From assembly GCF_024171885.1 (NCBI RefSeq), contig NZ_JAMTCP010000018.1:54045-118044 (forward strand): 64,000 bases of DNA. Reading direction: 5' to 3'. This document shows positions 1 to 9,500 of this stretch, piece after piece; the stretch's first letter is position 1, and every line of letters begins with the position of its first letter. Source of the DNA: Streptoalloteichus tenebrarius (GTDB lineage: Bacteria > Actinomycetota > Actinomycetes > Mycobacteriales > Pseudonocardiaceae). The position numbers were made by a program, and so were the translations under genes. Below the pieces are notes generated by a model, which saw only the letters and a program-made list of their open reading frames with translations, was not told the DNA's origin and made no database searches.

Positions 1-2
1 TG

Positions 3-545
3 CGGCGCGCCGAGATGACCGGGCGAGGAGAGGGCCTGAGAGACGCGTTGCGCGCCAACGTGGTCGCCGCCTGCGTCGGCTCGGTCACGGCGGCGCCCCT
101 GGAGCGCGCTGGTGTGCCCACGGTGTGCCCGGAACGAGCCCGCATCGGCGCGCTCGCGCGCACGGTGGTCGAGGTGTTGGTGTCCCGGGCGGTGCGGCTG
201 CGGGTGGCGGGGCGCGACTTCGAGCTGCGGGGGCACGCGGTGGTGCTGGACGGAGAACTCCGGCCCGTCGCTCCCGCGCCGATGGCGGTCCTGCGGGTGC
301 TGGCCGCCCACGCCGGACACGTGGTGCCGCGCGCGGAACTGCTCGCCGCCCTGCGCGGCAACTCGGGGCGGGACGCGGTGGCCGACGAGCATGCGGTCGA
401 GACGGCGGTGGGCCGGCTGCGCGGCGCGCTCGGCGAACCCCGCCTGGTGCGCACCGTGGTCAAGCGCGGCTACCGGTTGGCCGTCGAAGCGGACGCTTCG
501 TGTGGGCGACCACGTTCTGCCTCGGTGCGGGCGCGCGCGGACTAG
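3..545 (+). CDS. Uroporphyrinogen-III synthase with C-terminal winged helix (3' part)
   Basis: The frame is open from the window edge, so this is the 3' end of a longer gene. The visible part starts with what looks like the end of a HemD-like domain (GSVTAAPLERAGVPTVCPER). It continues into an OmpR/PhoB-type winged helix, with conserved spacing from the P-A-P-M-A-V-L-R-V-L segment to the closing KRGYRL. Actinobacteria often carry HemD fused to such a DNA-binding domain near nitrite-reductase or siroheme genes. HemD cyclises hydroxymethylbilane to uroporphyrinogen III. The chelatase gene 68 bp downstream fits a siroheme role. The HemD assignment rests on only about 50 residues plus context; the winged helix is clear. 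Confidence 0.7.
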   Translation, partial: RRAEMTGRGEGLRDALRANVVAACVGSVTAAPLERAGVPTVCPERARIGALARTVVEVLVSRAVRLRVAGRDFELRGHAVVLDGELRPVAPAPMAVLRVLAAHAGHVVPRAELLAALRGNSGRDAVADEHAVETAVGRLRGALGEPRLVRTVVKRGYRLAVEADASCGRPRSASVRARAD

Positions 546-613
546 ACGCGTGGCGCCCGCGAACTCGGCGCGTGGCGACCGGAGAAGACCTCGAAGGGAC
601 GGATGGTGGTCGG

Positions 614-1300
614 ATGACGCTCGTACTGGTGGCACACGGCTCCCGGGACCCGGTGGGCGGCACGGTGGTGCGGCGGATCGCCGCGAGCCTGCGGGAGCGC
701 CTCGCGGGGGTGTCGGTCCGGGTGGCCTTCGCCGACGTGGCGCGCCCGACGCTGGGTGAGGTGCTCCGGCGGGTGCGTGGCCCGGCGGTGGTCGTTCCGG
801 CCTTCCTCGCGGCGGGCTATCACGTGCGGGTGGACCTGCCCGGGCAGATCGCGGCCAGTGAGCGCCCCGACGCCGTGGTGACCCCGGCGCTGGGGCCGCA
901 TCCCGCCCTCGTGGCCGCGGCGGCCGAGCGGCTGCGGGTGGCCGGCCGCCGCCCCGGAGACGCGATCGTGTTGGCGGCGGCCGGCTCCTCCGACCCCCGG
1001 GCGCTGGGCGACGTGCGTCGGGCGGCTCTCCTGCTGGAGGCGTGGACCGGGGAGCGCGTGCGCACCGCGTTCATCACCACGTCCCGGCCCCGGGTGGAGG
1101 ACGTCGTGGCCGAGCTGCGCGCGGAGCACCAGCGGGTGGTGATCTCCTCCTGGCTGCTCGCGCCCGGAGTGTTCCACCGCGCGCTCGTCGGATCGGGCGC
1201 CGACGCCGTGGCCGACCCGCTGGGCGCCCATCCTCGGGTGGTGGATCTCGTGGTGCGGCGCTACGTCGACGCGCGCTTCTCCGGCGACCGCGCCGCCTGA
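614..1300 (+). CDS. Sirohydrochlorin chelatase (CbiX/SirB-like)
   Basis: A 228-aa cytosolic chelatase predicted to insert Fe2+ (or Co2+) into sirohydrochlorin at the end of siroheme synthesis. The N-terminus LVLVAHGSRDP holds the first metal-binding His, and FLAAGYHVRVDLP holds the second His of the CbiX family. A second, weaker half with AAAGSSDP gives the usual two-lobe layout. ATG 614 is chosen because the family begins directly with this beta strand; the frame runs open upstream without family similarity. It follows the HemD-like gene in the same direction, probably in one operon. The exact metal cannot be decided from sequence. Confidence 0.88.
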   Translation: MTLVLVAHGSRDPVGGTVVRRIAASLRERLAGVSVRVAFADVARPTLGEVLRRVRGPAVVVPAFLAAGYHVRVDLPGQIAASERPDAVVTPALGPHPALVAAAAERLRVAGRRPGDAIVLAAAGSSDPRALGDVRRAALLLEAWTGERVRTAFITTSRPRVEDVVAELRAEHQRVVISSWLLAPGVFHRALVGSGADAVADPLGAHPRVVDLVVRRYVDARFSGDRAA

Positions 1301-1345
1301 CGGAGCGGGGCGGGACGGTCGCGCGACGGTCGCGGGGGTCGACTC

Positions 1346-1614
1346 TCGTATACGAAGCGCGGGCGGTCTGGAGTGGAGGGGGCCGTGGCCATGCTTTTGT
1401 TTTTCGTATACGAAAGACGCGGGTGGCTGGAACGGCTGGCTGGAATGGGCGGCAACCGCTGACGGCGAGATCGCCTATCGCATACGAGCCTGGCTACCGG
1501 GCGGCAGCCGGCCCCAGGCGGGATCGCTTATCGCATTCGAGATCCCCTGGTCGGTGACGGTGATGGTGATGGTGACGGCCAGGCTCGCCGGATGGGATGT
1601 CATACGAAAGACGG
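1346..1614. promoter_or_regulatory. Cluster of TCGTATACGA palindromes in gene-free DNA
   Basis: Five related sites lie in the 695-bp gap after the chelatase. They are TCGTATACGA at 1346-1355, a 14-bp perfect palindrome TTTCGTATACGAAA at 1402-1415, TCGCATACGA at 1478-1487, TCGCATTCGA at 1531-1540 and TCATACGAAAGACGGG at 1600-1614. The second and fifth share the flank ATACGAAAGACG. The form TNGTATACNA resembles operators of GntR/FadR-family repressors (family knowledge). No such regulator is adjacent and no convincing ORF is controlled. The rest of 1301-1995 holds only these sites and the module at 1827. Confidence 0.5.
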
Positions 1615-1826
1615 GCCGCGAGCCCACCGATCTGGTGATCTCGCGGCCCGTCCGCTCAAGGGGTCCGTGCTGTCTCCTGGCCGGCATCCGGCGATCGGCC
1701 GTTGAGCGGCGAGCCGGTTCTTGTCAAGTCGTTGTCCACAGGGAACCGCGGTTCTCCGGCGATGACCTGATTATCGGGTCATGTCGACCTGACTGTCGGG
1801 TGATGTCGACCTACTTGATCGCGATC

Positions 1827-1946
1827 TATCCACAAGCCCCCGATCTATCCACAGGCCCCGGTTTTGCGCTGGGACTTCGCCTCGTGGGCCGATAGGCTGG
1901 ACGCGGGGCTCGCCCCCCGGGTGGGTGGGGGGCTGTCCTGAGGGCA
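1827..1946 (+). repeat. Dispersed module copy 1: TATCCACA boxes, promoter-like pair, G-rich hairpin
   Basis: TATCCACAA (1827-1835) and TATCCACAG (1846-1854) resemble DnaA boxes. TGGGAC (1870-1875), 17 bp, then TAGGCT (1893-1898) looks like a sigma-A promoter. Next comes a core with GGGGCTCGCCCCCC, GGGTGGGTGGGGGGC and TCCTGAGGG, in which GCCCCCC pairs with GGGGGGC. Copies 2 (54178) and 3 (59700) share the order and most of the core. No gene follows; the next gene on this side converges from the other strand. The function is unknown. Confidence 0.6.
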
Positions 1947-1995
1947 GGAAAACGACCGGTGGGGGAAGTCCGCGCCCCCAGCGTGGTCGAGGGTG

Positions 1996-2340
1996 TCAGT
2001 CCCAGAGCCCGAGCTGCGGCTCCTCCCGCTGGGGCAGCGCCTCGGCCCACCGGTACCGCCGCATGTCGACCCGCTCCCCGTCGGCGAGCACGCCCTCGGC
2101 GCGCAGCCGTTCGAGCTGCTCGTGCGCCAGGTGGGTGGCCACGGAGCCGTCGGAACGCAGCACCCGGTGCCACGGCAGGTCGTGTCCGTCCTCCGCGAGG
2201 ATCCGGCCGACCAGCCGGGGGGAGGGCGCGCCCGCCAGTTCGGCGACGTCGCCGTAGGCCAACACCCGCCCCGAGGGGATGTCCAACACCACGGCGCGCA
2301 CCCGTTCCACCAACGCCTCGTCCATGCCCCAGCTTCCCAC
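1996..2340 (-). CDS. Alkyltransferase-like (ATL) DNA-damage recognition protein
   Basis: A 114-aa protein of the MGMT fold, the length of an isolated DNA-binding domain. It has the helix-turn-helix region IPSGRVLAYGDVAELAG and the wing GRILAEDGHDLPWHRVL. Where true O6-alkylguanine transferases have PCHRV, this protein has PWHRV, so the alkyl-accepting Cys is replaced by Trp. Family knowledge: ATL proteins bind O6-alkylguanine, flip it and hand the lesion to nucleotide excision repair. An alternative start is the Met five codons further in. It lies 6 bp downstream of the hydrolase gene on the same strand, so they probably share a transcript. Confidence 0.85.
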   Translation of the reverse strand: MGSWGMDEALVERVRAVVLDIPSGRVLAYGDVAELAGAPSPRLVGRILAEDGHDLPWHRVLRSDGSVATHLAHEQLERLRAEGVLADGERVDMRRYRWAEALPQREEPQLGLWD

Positions 2341-2346
2341 GGAACC

Positions 2347-3126
2347 TCAGCCTCCCACGAAGTCGCGGACCAGCTTCGCGACCTCGGCCGGCCGCTCCAG
2401 GTAGATCATGTGCCCGCAGTCCAGCGGCTCCACGGCCAACGCGTCCCCCAGCGCGTCCCGGCAGTCGGCGACGAACCCGGGCCGGACGAAGTCCGTCCCC
2501 TCGGCGGGCACCAGCAGCGTCCGGGTTCCGGCGGGGGGAACCACGTGGGGGCGGGCGATCTCCGACCACGCGGTCGTGATCGACGCCGAGCAGAACCGCC
2601 AGCGCCAGCGCCCGTCCTCGCCGAGGACGAGGTTGTCGTCCAGCTCCTGCTCCACGACCTCCTCGGCCGCCGTGGGCCACAGCCCGGCCTGCTCCCGGCG
2701 GGCCTCCGCCCGGTCCTCGTACGCGTCCGGCCGCACCCAGCACTCGGCCTGCTCCAGCGCCACCTGCGGGTCCATGCCGATCGCGGGGTCGAGCAGCACC
2801 AGGCCCGCCACCCGCTCGGGCGCCAACCGGGCGAGGTGGAGCGCCACCGCGCCCCCGAAGGAGTGGGCGAGCACCGGCACGCGTCCCAGGTCCAGCGCGT
2901 CGAGCACGGCGAGCACGTCCTGGGCGTGCCGCTCCAGCGTCCACGGCGGCACGTGGGGCGAGCGGCCGTGTCCCCGCAGGTCGGGGGCGATCACCCTGAG
3001 GTCGGCGAGGTGCTCGGCGACCAGTCTCCGCCACCGCGCCCCGTGGCCGGTGATGCCGTGCAGGGCGATCAGCGGTGGGCCGGCGGGGTCACCCAGTTCG
3101 TGGACGTACAGCGAACCTTCGGTCAC
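2347..3126 (-). CDS. Alpha/beta-fold hydrolase
   Basis: A 259-aa single-domain hydrolase. It shows the oxyanion region HGITGHGARW, the nucleophile elbow AHSFGGA with catalytic Ser, a cap of about 90 residues, an acid residue in the AEGTDFVRPG region, and a C-terminal His in DCGHMIYLERP. No signal peptide is present, so it is probably cytosolic. The motif set and length match the broad esterase/epoxide-hydrolase/haloperoxidase superfamily, and the substrate cannot be predicted. It is the first gene of a two-gene minus-strand unit with the ATL gene and is divergent from adnA, sharing a short intergenic region. Confidence 0.85.
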   Translation of the reverse strand: MTEGSLYVHELGDPAGPPLIALHGITGHGARWRRLVAEHLADLRVIAPDLRGHGRSPHVPPWTLERHAQDVLAVLDALDLGRVPVLAHSFGGAVALHLARLAPERVAGLVLLDPAIGMDPQVALEQAECWVRPDAYEDRAEARREQAGLWPTAAEEVVEQELDDNLVLGEDGRWRWRFCSASITTAWSEIARPHVVPPAGTRTLLVPAEGTDFVRPGFVADCRDALGDALAVEPLDCGHMIYLERPAEVAKLVRDFVGG

Positions 3127-3265
3127 GCGCGGGTTCTATCACCCGTCGCCGACACGCCCGTCGGCTCGCCACCCCCCCCGGCTCGGACCGGTGCGCGCCG
3201 GCCGCTACCGTCACCCGGTCAGGTAATTGACCAGGGGAGACGCGCGGGGCGGGTGGTGCACCCGA

Positions 3266-6200
3266 ATGTCGGAGCGACGTGGTTCCATCGGCGGCGTGCC
3301 CCCCGCGACGCCAGCCCCCCTCCTGGTGCGCCGGCCAGCCGCCCCCGGTCACGAGCCGGAGTGGGACGACGCCGGACGCCGGGTCCTGGCGCACGCGCGG
3401 GGCTTCCTGCGCGTCCTCGGCGGGCCGGGCACCGGCAAGACCACCCTGCTCGCGCAGGTCGCGGCCGACCGCATCGCCCACAGGGCGGTGGACCCGGAGA
3501 ACGTGCTGGTCCTCACCGCCAACCGCAGGGCGGCCAACGCCATGCGGGAGCGGATCACCGCGTTGCTCACGGCCGACCAGCCCGACGGCGGCCAGGTGCG
3601 CACGGTCCGTCAACCGCTGGTCCGCACGGTCCACTCCTACGCCTTCGGGGTGCTGCGCCTCCAGGCCGCCTCGCACGGCGAACCACCGCCCAAGCTGCTC
3701 TCCGGCCCGGAGCAGGACGCCGTCGTGCGGGAACTGCTGCTCGGTGACGTGGAGTCCGGCGCGGACTACTGGCCGGAGCGGCTGCGTCCCGCCCTGACCC
3801 TGCCCGGCTTCGCCGAGGAGCTGCGGGACCTGCTGCTGCGCGCCGCCGAACGGGGCCTCGGCCCCGAGGACCTGATCGAGCTCGGCCGACGGCACGACCG
3901 GGACGAGTGGGTGGCCGCCGGCCAGTTCTTCCAGACCTACGAGCAGGTCACCCTGCTGCGGGGCGCGGGAGGCCCGCAGGTGACCGCCCCCGCCCTCGAC
4001 GCGGCCGAGCTGATCGCGTCCGCGTTGCTGGCGCTGGACGTTGACCCGGAGCTGTTGGCCGCCGAGCGCGCCCGGGTCCGGTACCTGCTGGTCGACGACG
4101 CCCAGCACCTGGACCCGCAGGCCCACGAGCTGGTGCGGCGACTCGGCGAGGCCGCCACCGAGTTCGTGATGGCCGGCGACCCCGACCAGTCGGTGTTCGG
4201 CTTCCGGGGAGCCGACCCCGGCCGTCTCGTCGACGCCGACCCGACCGGCGAGCGCACCGTCGTGCTCACCGTCGACCACCGGATGGCGCCGGCCGTCCGC
4301 GCGGCGGTGCGGCGGCTCGCCGCGCGCCTGCCCGGCGCCGGGCCGCAACGCGACCTCGTCGGCCCCGAGGGCGAGTCGGGCGAGCTGGCCGCGCTCGCCG
4401 GCCAGGTCCAGGTCCGGCTGCTCGCGTCCGAGGCGCAGGAGGCGAGCTGGGTGGCCGACCAGCTCCGCCGCGCCCACCTCCTCGACGGCGTGCCATGGTC
4501 GGAGATGGCCGTGCTGGCCCGCTCGGCGACCAGGAGCCTGCCGGTGCTGCGCCGCGCCCTGCTCGCGGCCGGGGTGCCGGTGACGGTGCCCGCCGACCAC
4601 GTGCCGCTGGCCCAGCAGGGCGCGGTGTGGCCGTTGCTCACCCTCCTGCGGGTCGCGGCCCGGCCCGAGGAGCTGGACCCCGACACCGCGGCCGCGTTGC
4701 TGGTGTCGCCGCTGGGTGGGGCGGACGCCCTGGCCCTGCGGCGGCTGCGCCGGGGGCTGCGTCGCCTCGAACTGGCCGCCGGTGGCGACCGGCCCAGCGG
4801 CGAGCTGCTGGTCGAGGCGCTCACCAGCGACGAGCGGCTGACGGCGCTCGACGACGCCGAGGCGGAGCCGGCGCGTCAGCTCGCGACGTTGCTGCGGACG
4901 GCGCGCGAGGCGCTCGCCGAGGGCGCCGGCGTCGAGCAGGTGCTCTGGGCGGTGTGGCAGGCCAGCGGCCTCGAACGGCGGTGGGTCGCCCAGTCGGCGC
5001 GGGGCGGCACGGCCGGCGCGCAGGCCGACCGCGACCTGGACGCCGTGGTCGCCCTGTTCGACGCCGCGGCCCGCTACGCCGACGCCCTGCCCGGCGCGAG
5101 CGTCACCGGTTTCGCCGAGCACCTGTCGGTGCAGCGGATCAGCGGTGACTCCCTCGCGCCCGCCGCGCCGCAGGGCGAGGCCGTCGCGGTGCTCACCGCG
5201 CACGCCGCCGCGGGTCGCGAGTGGACGGTCGTCGCCGTGCCGGGGGTGCAGGAGGGGATCTGGCCCGACCTGCGGTCCCGGGGATCCCTGCTCGGTGTGG
5301 AACGCCTGGTCGACCTGCTCGCGGGCGTCGCGGTCGACGAGACCGTCTCGACCACCGCGCCGCTGCTGGCCGAGGAGCGCCGGCTGCTCCTCGTCGCCGC
5401 CAGCCGCGCCCGCCGCACGCTGCTGGTCAGCGCGGTGCGGGGCGAGGAGGAGCAGCCGTCCCGGTTCCTCGACGAGCTCGACGACACCGCGACCGACCCG
5501 GACGCCGCCGTCCGGCCGGTGTTCCGGCCGGAGCGGGGCCTGGTGCTGGCGGAGCTGGTCGGCGAGCTGCGGCGCGCGGTGTGCGACCAGGAGGCCGACC
5601 CGGCGCGGCGCCGGCGCGCGGCCCGCCAGCTCGCCCGGCTCGCCGCGGCCGGCGTGCCCGGGGCGCACCCGGACACCTGGTACGGCCTGCCGGACGTGTC
5701 CACTGACGCTCCACTGTGGACGGAGGATGTGGTGCGCGTGTCGCCCTCCGCCGTGGAGAAGCTCCTCAAGTGCCCGCTGCGGTGGCTGGTCGAGAAGCAC
5801 GGGGGCGAGGACGGCGCCGCACTGGCCAGCGTGACCGGCTCCCTCGTGCACGCCCTCACCCAGGCGGTGGCCAGCGGCGCGGACGAGGCCGAGGTGCGGC
5901 GCGCGCTGGACGAGGCCTGGGCCGTGGTCGACGCCGGCGCGCCGTGGTTCTCCCGCAGGGAGCGGCAGCGGGTCGAGGCCATGCTCGACACCTTCCGCGG
6001 CTGGCTGTCCCGCACCAGGGGCGACCTGACGCAGCTCGCCGTGGAACACGACCTCAGCGTCGACCTTCCGGCCAGGGACGGCGGACCCCGCGTGCGGGTG
6101 CGCGGCCGCGTCGACCGGCTGGAGGTCGACCGGCAGGGCCGGCCCGTCGTGGTGGACATCAAGACCGGCAAGACCGCGCTGGGCCCGGCGGAGGCCGAGG

Positions 6201-6511
6201 AGCACCCGCAGCTCGCGGTCTACCAGCTCGCCGCCGCGCTGGGCGCCTACCGCGCGCTCGGCGTCGACGGCGAGCCCGGCGGCGCGCGGCTGCTCTACGT
6301 CGCCAACGCCGACCGGGCCGGGATGGCCAAGGAACGGGTGCAGTCCCCGCTGGACGCCGGGCGGCTGGCGGCCTGGGAGGACGCCGTCCGCGCCGCCGCC
6401 GTCGCGAGCACCGGCCCCGAGTTCGACGCGAACGAGAGCACCGACTGCCCCCGGTGCATCGCCCGCACCTGCTGCCCCCTCCAGCCGTCCGGCCGGCAGG
6501 TGGGCTCGTGA
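3266..6511 (+). CDS. adnA: AdnA-like UvrD/Rep helicase-nuclease subunit
   Basis: A 1081-aa subunit of the AdnAB motor-nuclease, which resects double-strand breaks in actinobacteria. Walker A is GGPGTGKTTLL. Motif II is atypical, LLVDDAQHL rather than DExx. Motif III is GDPDQSVFGFRG, and motif VI lies around LLLVAASRARRTL. The C-terminal RecB-type nuclease has GRVDRLEVD and VVVDIKTGK. KCPLRW and DCPRCIARTCCP supply the cysteines expected of an Fe-S staple. The degenerate motif II suggests the weaker motor. ATG 3266 is chosen; an in-frame TTG at 3227 is possible. Its stop overlaps the adnB GTG, indicating translational coupling and a 1:1 complex. Confidence 0.88.
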   Translation: MSERRGSIGGVPPATPAPLLVRRPAAPGHEPEWDDAGRRVLAHARGFLRVLGGPGTGKTTLLAQVAADRIAHRAVDPENVLVLTANRRAANAMRERITALLTADQPDGGQVRTVRQPLVRTVHSYAFGVLRLQAASHGEPPPKLLSGPEQDAVVRELLLGDVESGADYWPERLRPALTLPGFAEELRDLLLRAAERGLGPEDLIELGRRHDRDEWVAAGQFFQTYEQVTLLRGAGGPQVTAPALDAAELIASALLALDVDPELLAAERARVRYLLVDDAQHLDPQAHELVRRLGEAATEFVMAGDPDQSVFGFRGADPGRLVDADPTGERTVVLTVDHRMAPAVRAAVRRLAARLPGAGPQRDLVGPEGESGELAALAGQVQVRLLASEAQEASWVADQLRRAHLLDGVPWSEMAVLARSATRSLPVLRRALLAAGVPVTVPADHVPLAQQGAVWPLLTLLRVAARPEELDPDTAAALLVSPLGGADALALRRLRRGLRRLELAAGGDRPSGELLVEALTSDERLTALDDAEAEPARQLATLLRTAREALAEGAGVEQVLWAVWQASGLERRWVAQSARGGTAGAQADRDLDAVVALFDAAARYADALPGASVTGFAEHLSVQRISGDSLAPAAPQGEAVAVLTAHAAAGREWTVVAVPGVQEGIWPDLRSRGSLLGVERLVDLLAGVAVDETVSTTAPLLAEERRLLLVAASRARRTLLVSAVRGEEEQPSRFLDELDDTATDPDAAVRPVFRPERGLVLAELVGELRRAVCDQEADPARRRRAARQLARLAAAGVPGAHPDTWYGLPDVSTDAPLWTEDVVRVSPSAVEKLLKCPLRWLVEKHGGEDGAALASVTGSLVHALTQAVASGADEAEVRRALDEAWAVVDAGAPWFSRRERQRVEAMLDTFRGWLSRTRGDLTQLAVEHDLSVDLPARDGGPRVRVRGRVDRLEVDRQGRPVVVDIKTGKTALGPAEAEEHPQLAVYQLAAALGAYRALGVDGEPGGARLLYVANADRAGMAKERVQSPLDAGRLAAWEDAVRAAAVASTGPEFDANESTDCPRCIARTCCPLQPSGRQVGS

Positions 6512-9500
6512 CCGAGATCGTCGAGCACCCGGGGTCCTCCGGGGGCGACGTCCTGCCGCTGGAGGGCGGCTGGGCCGGCCCCGCCCGCGCCGGCGTGCCC
6601 GAGCCGGTGGTCAGCCCGCGCGAGCTGGCCGCCGCCCTCGGCCTGCACCCGCCCACGGCCGAGCAGGCGGCCGTGATCGCCGCGCCCGCCGAGCCGGCGC
6701 TGGTCGTCGCCGGGGCGGGCGCCGGCAAGACCGAGACCATGGCCGCCAGGGTGGTGTGGTTGGTCGCCAACCGCTACGTCACGCCGGAACGCGTGCTGGG
6801 CCTGACCTTCACCAGGAAGGCGGCCCGGCAGCTCGCCGACCGGGTGCGCGCCCGGCTGCGCCGGCTGGCCGGCTCGCCGTTGCTGGACCGGGTCGACCCG
6901 AGCGGGGAGCTGCGCGCCCAGGTCCTGGCCGGCGAGCCCACCGTGTTGACCTACCACGCCTACGCCGGCCGGCTGGTCGCCGAGCACGGCCTGCGCCTGC
7001 CCGTGGAGCCGGGCGCCCGGCTGCTCAGCGAGACCGCCACCTGGCAGCTCGCCCACCGCGTGGTCAGCACGTGGACGGAGGACCTGGACACCGACCTCGT
7101 CCCAGCCACGGTCACCGGGTACGTGCTCGCGCTCGCCGGGGAGATGGCCGAGCACCTGGTCACCCCGGACCGGCTCCGCGAGCACGCGGTGGCGTTCTGC
7201 GCGGCCGTGGAGGAGGCGCCCCGGGCGAAGGGTCAGCGCGGCGAGCTGAAGCAGGACCTGCGGAAGGTGCTGGCCACCCAGCGCCTGCGGCTCGCCCTGT
7301 TGCCGCTGCTGGAGTCCTACGCGCAGCGGAAGCGCCGCGAGGGCGCGATGGACTTCGCAGACCAGATGGCGCTGGCCGCCCAGCTCGCCGACGAGCACCC
7401 GGAGGTGGTGGCCAGCGAACGCGAGCGCTACGGGGCGGTGCTGCTCGACGAGTACCAGGACACCGGGCACGCGCAGCGGGTGTTGCTGCGCGGCTTGTTC
7501 GGCCGGGGCCGGCCGATGCCGGTCACGGCCGTGGGCGACCCGGCCCAGGCGATCTACGGCTGGCGGGGGGCGAGCGCGGCGAACCTGCCCCGCTTCGCCA
7601 CGGACTTCCCCGGCCGACGCGGCGGCGAGCGCGTGCCCGCGACCCGCTACGGCCTGCTGACCAGCTTCCGGAACCCGCCCGAGGTCCTGGTGCTGGCGAA
7701 CGCGGTCTCCGCGCCGTTGCGCTCCGACGGGGTCGAGGTCGACGAGCTGCGCCCGAGGGACGACGCCGGCCCCGGCGACGTCCGGTGCGCCCTGCTGTCC
7801 GACCGCCGGACCGAGCTGGAGTGGATGGCCTCGGCGGTCGCCGCCAGGTGGAAGTCCACTGTGGACGAGACAGGGCGTCCGCCGACCGCGGCCGTGCTGG
7901 TGCGGCGACGCCAGGACATGGCGGACGTGGCCGCCGCCCTGCGCGAGCACGGGCTGCCGGTCGAGGTCGTCGGCCTGGGCGGCCTGCTCGACGAGCCGGA
8001 GGTCCGGGACCTGGTGAGCGCCCTGCGCATGCTGGTCGACCCGCTCGCCGGCAGCGCGGCGGTCCGGCTCCTCACCGGCTCCCGCTGGCGGCTGGGCGCC
8101 GCCGACCTCGCGGCGCTGTGGGCGCGGGCCGGCGAGCTGGCCGGCGGCTCCCGCCCTGGACAGTCCGATGTGGACGATCCACTGGTGGCGCTGACCGAGG
8201 CGGTCCCCGGGGAGCACGCCGAGCGCGCCGGCCTGGTGGACGCGCTGGACGACCCCGGGCCGGCCGAGCGGTACTCGGCGGAGGGCCACCGCCGGATCCG
8301 CCGGCTGGGGCGCGAGCTGGCCGCGCTGCGGCGCCGGCTGGACCAGCCGTTGCCCGAGCTGGTCGCCGACGTCGAACGCAGCCTGCTGCTCGACATCGAG
8401 GCCCTGTCCCGCCCCGGTGGCGTCGGCCGCGCCCAGCTCGACGCGTTCGCCGACGTCGTCGCCGAGTACACCGCCGCCAGCCCGGCCGCGACCCTCCCCG
8501 CGTTCCTGGACTACCTCGCCACGGCCGAACAGGCCGAGGACGGCCTGGAGCCCGGCGAGGTCGAGGTCGCCGAGGACCGCGTCCAGGTCCTCACCGTCCA
8601 CGCCGCCAAGGGGCTGGAGTGGGAGGTGGTCGCGGTCCCGAACCTGGTCGCCGGGGTCTTCCCCGGCACGAAGAAGGAGTCGAGCTGGCTGCGCACCGTC
8701 GCGCAGCTCCCCGCCGAGTTGCGGGGCGACGCCAGCGACCTGCCCACCCTGCGACTGGAGGAGTGCGCCAACCGCAAGGAGATCGAGGAGGCGTTCGTCC
8801 GGCACGAGAAGGCGTTCGACGAGCGGCGGCTGCTCGAGGAGCGCCGCCTGCTCTACGTGGCGCTCACCCGCGCCGAACGGGCGCTGCTGGTCTCCGGGCA
8901 CTGGTGGGGGCCGAAGGGTCGGCGCGGTCCCTCCGGTTTCCTCAAGGAGATCCACGAGGTGCTCACGACGACGCCCGGCGTGGGCGTGGTCGAGCACTGG
9001 GCGGACGAGCCCGCCGACGACGAGCAGAACCCGCTCACCGAACAGGTCCGCTCCGTGCGGTGGCCCGTCGACCCGCTCGGTCCGCGCCGCGCCGCCGTCG
9101 CCGAGGGCGCGGAACTGGTCCGCGCCGCCCTTGCTCAGTCCACAGTGGACGACGAGGCGTTGTTCACCGTGGACGAGCTGGACGGAGCCGGCGCCGGCGA
9201 CCCGGGCGAGGACGACCCCGAGGGCTGGGCGCGGGACGTCACCGTGCTGCTGGAGGAGCGCCGCGCCGCCGCCGACCGGCGCGAGCAGGTCACGCTGCCC
9301 GCGCAGCTCTCGGTCAGCCAGCTCGTGGAGCTGGCGGCCGACCCCGACGCCCTCGCCCGCCGACTGCGGCGACCCCTGCCGTTCCCGCCGAACCCCTTCG
9401 CCCGCCGGGGCACCGCCTTCCACACCTGGCTCGAACAACGCTTCTCGGCCAGCCGGCTGCTCGACCTCGACGAACTGCCAGGAGCGGCCGACGCGGACAC

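Noticed and set aside
1826..3034. 402-codon minus-strand frame over the ATL and hydrolase genes
   Set aside because: It overlaps two well-supported genes in another frame and is Arg/Gly/Ala-rich without domains.
3089..6205. Long minus-strand open frame (1038 codons) opposite adnA
   Set aside because: It is the antisense frame of a strongly GC3-biased gene. The product is Arg/Gly/His-rich without domains, while the plus strand has full helicase motifs.
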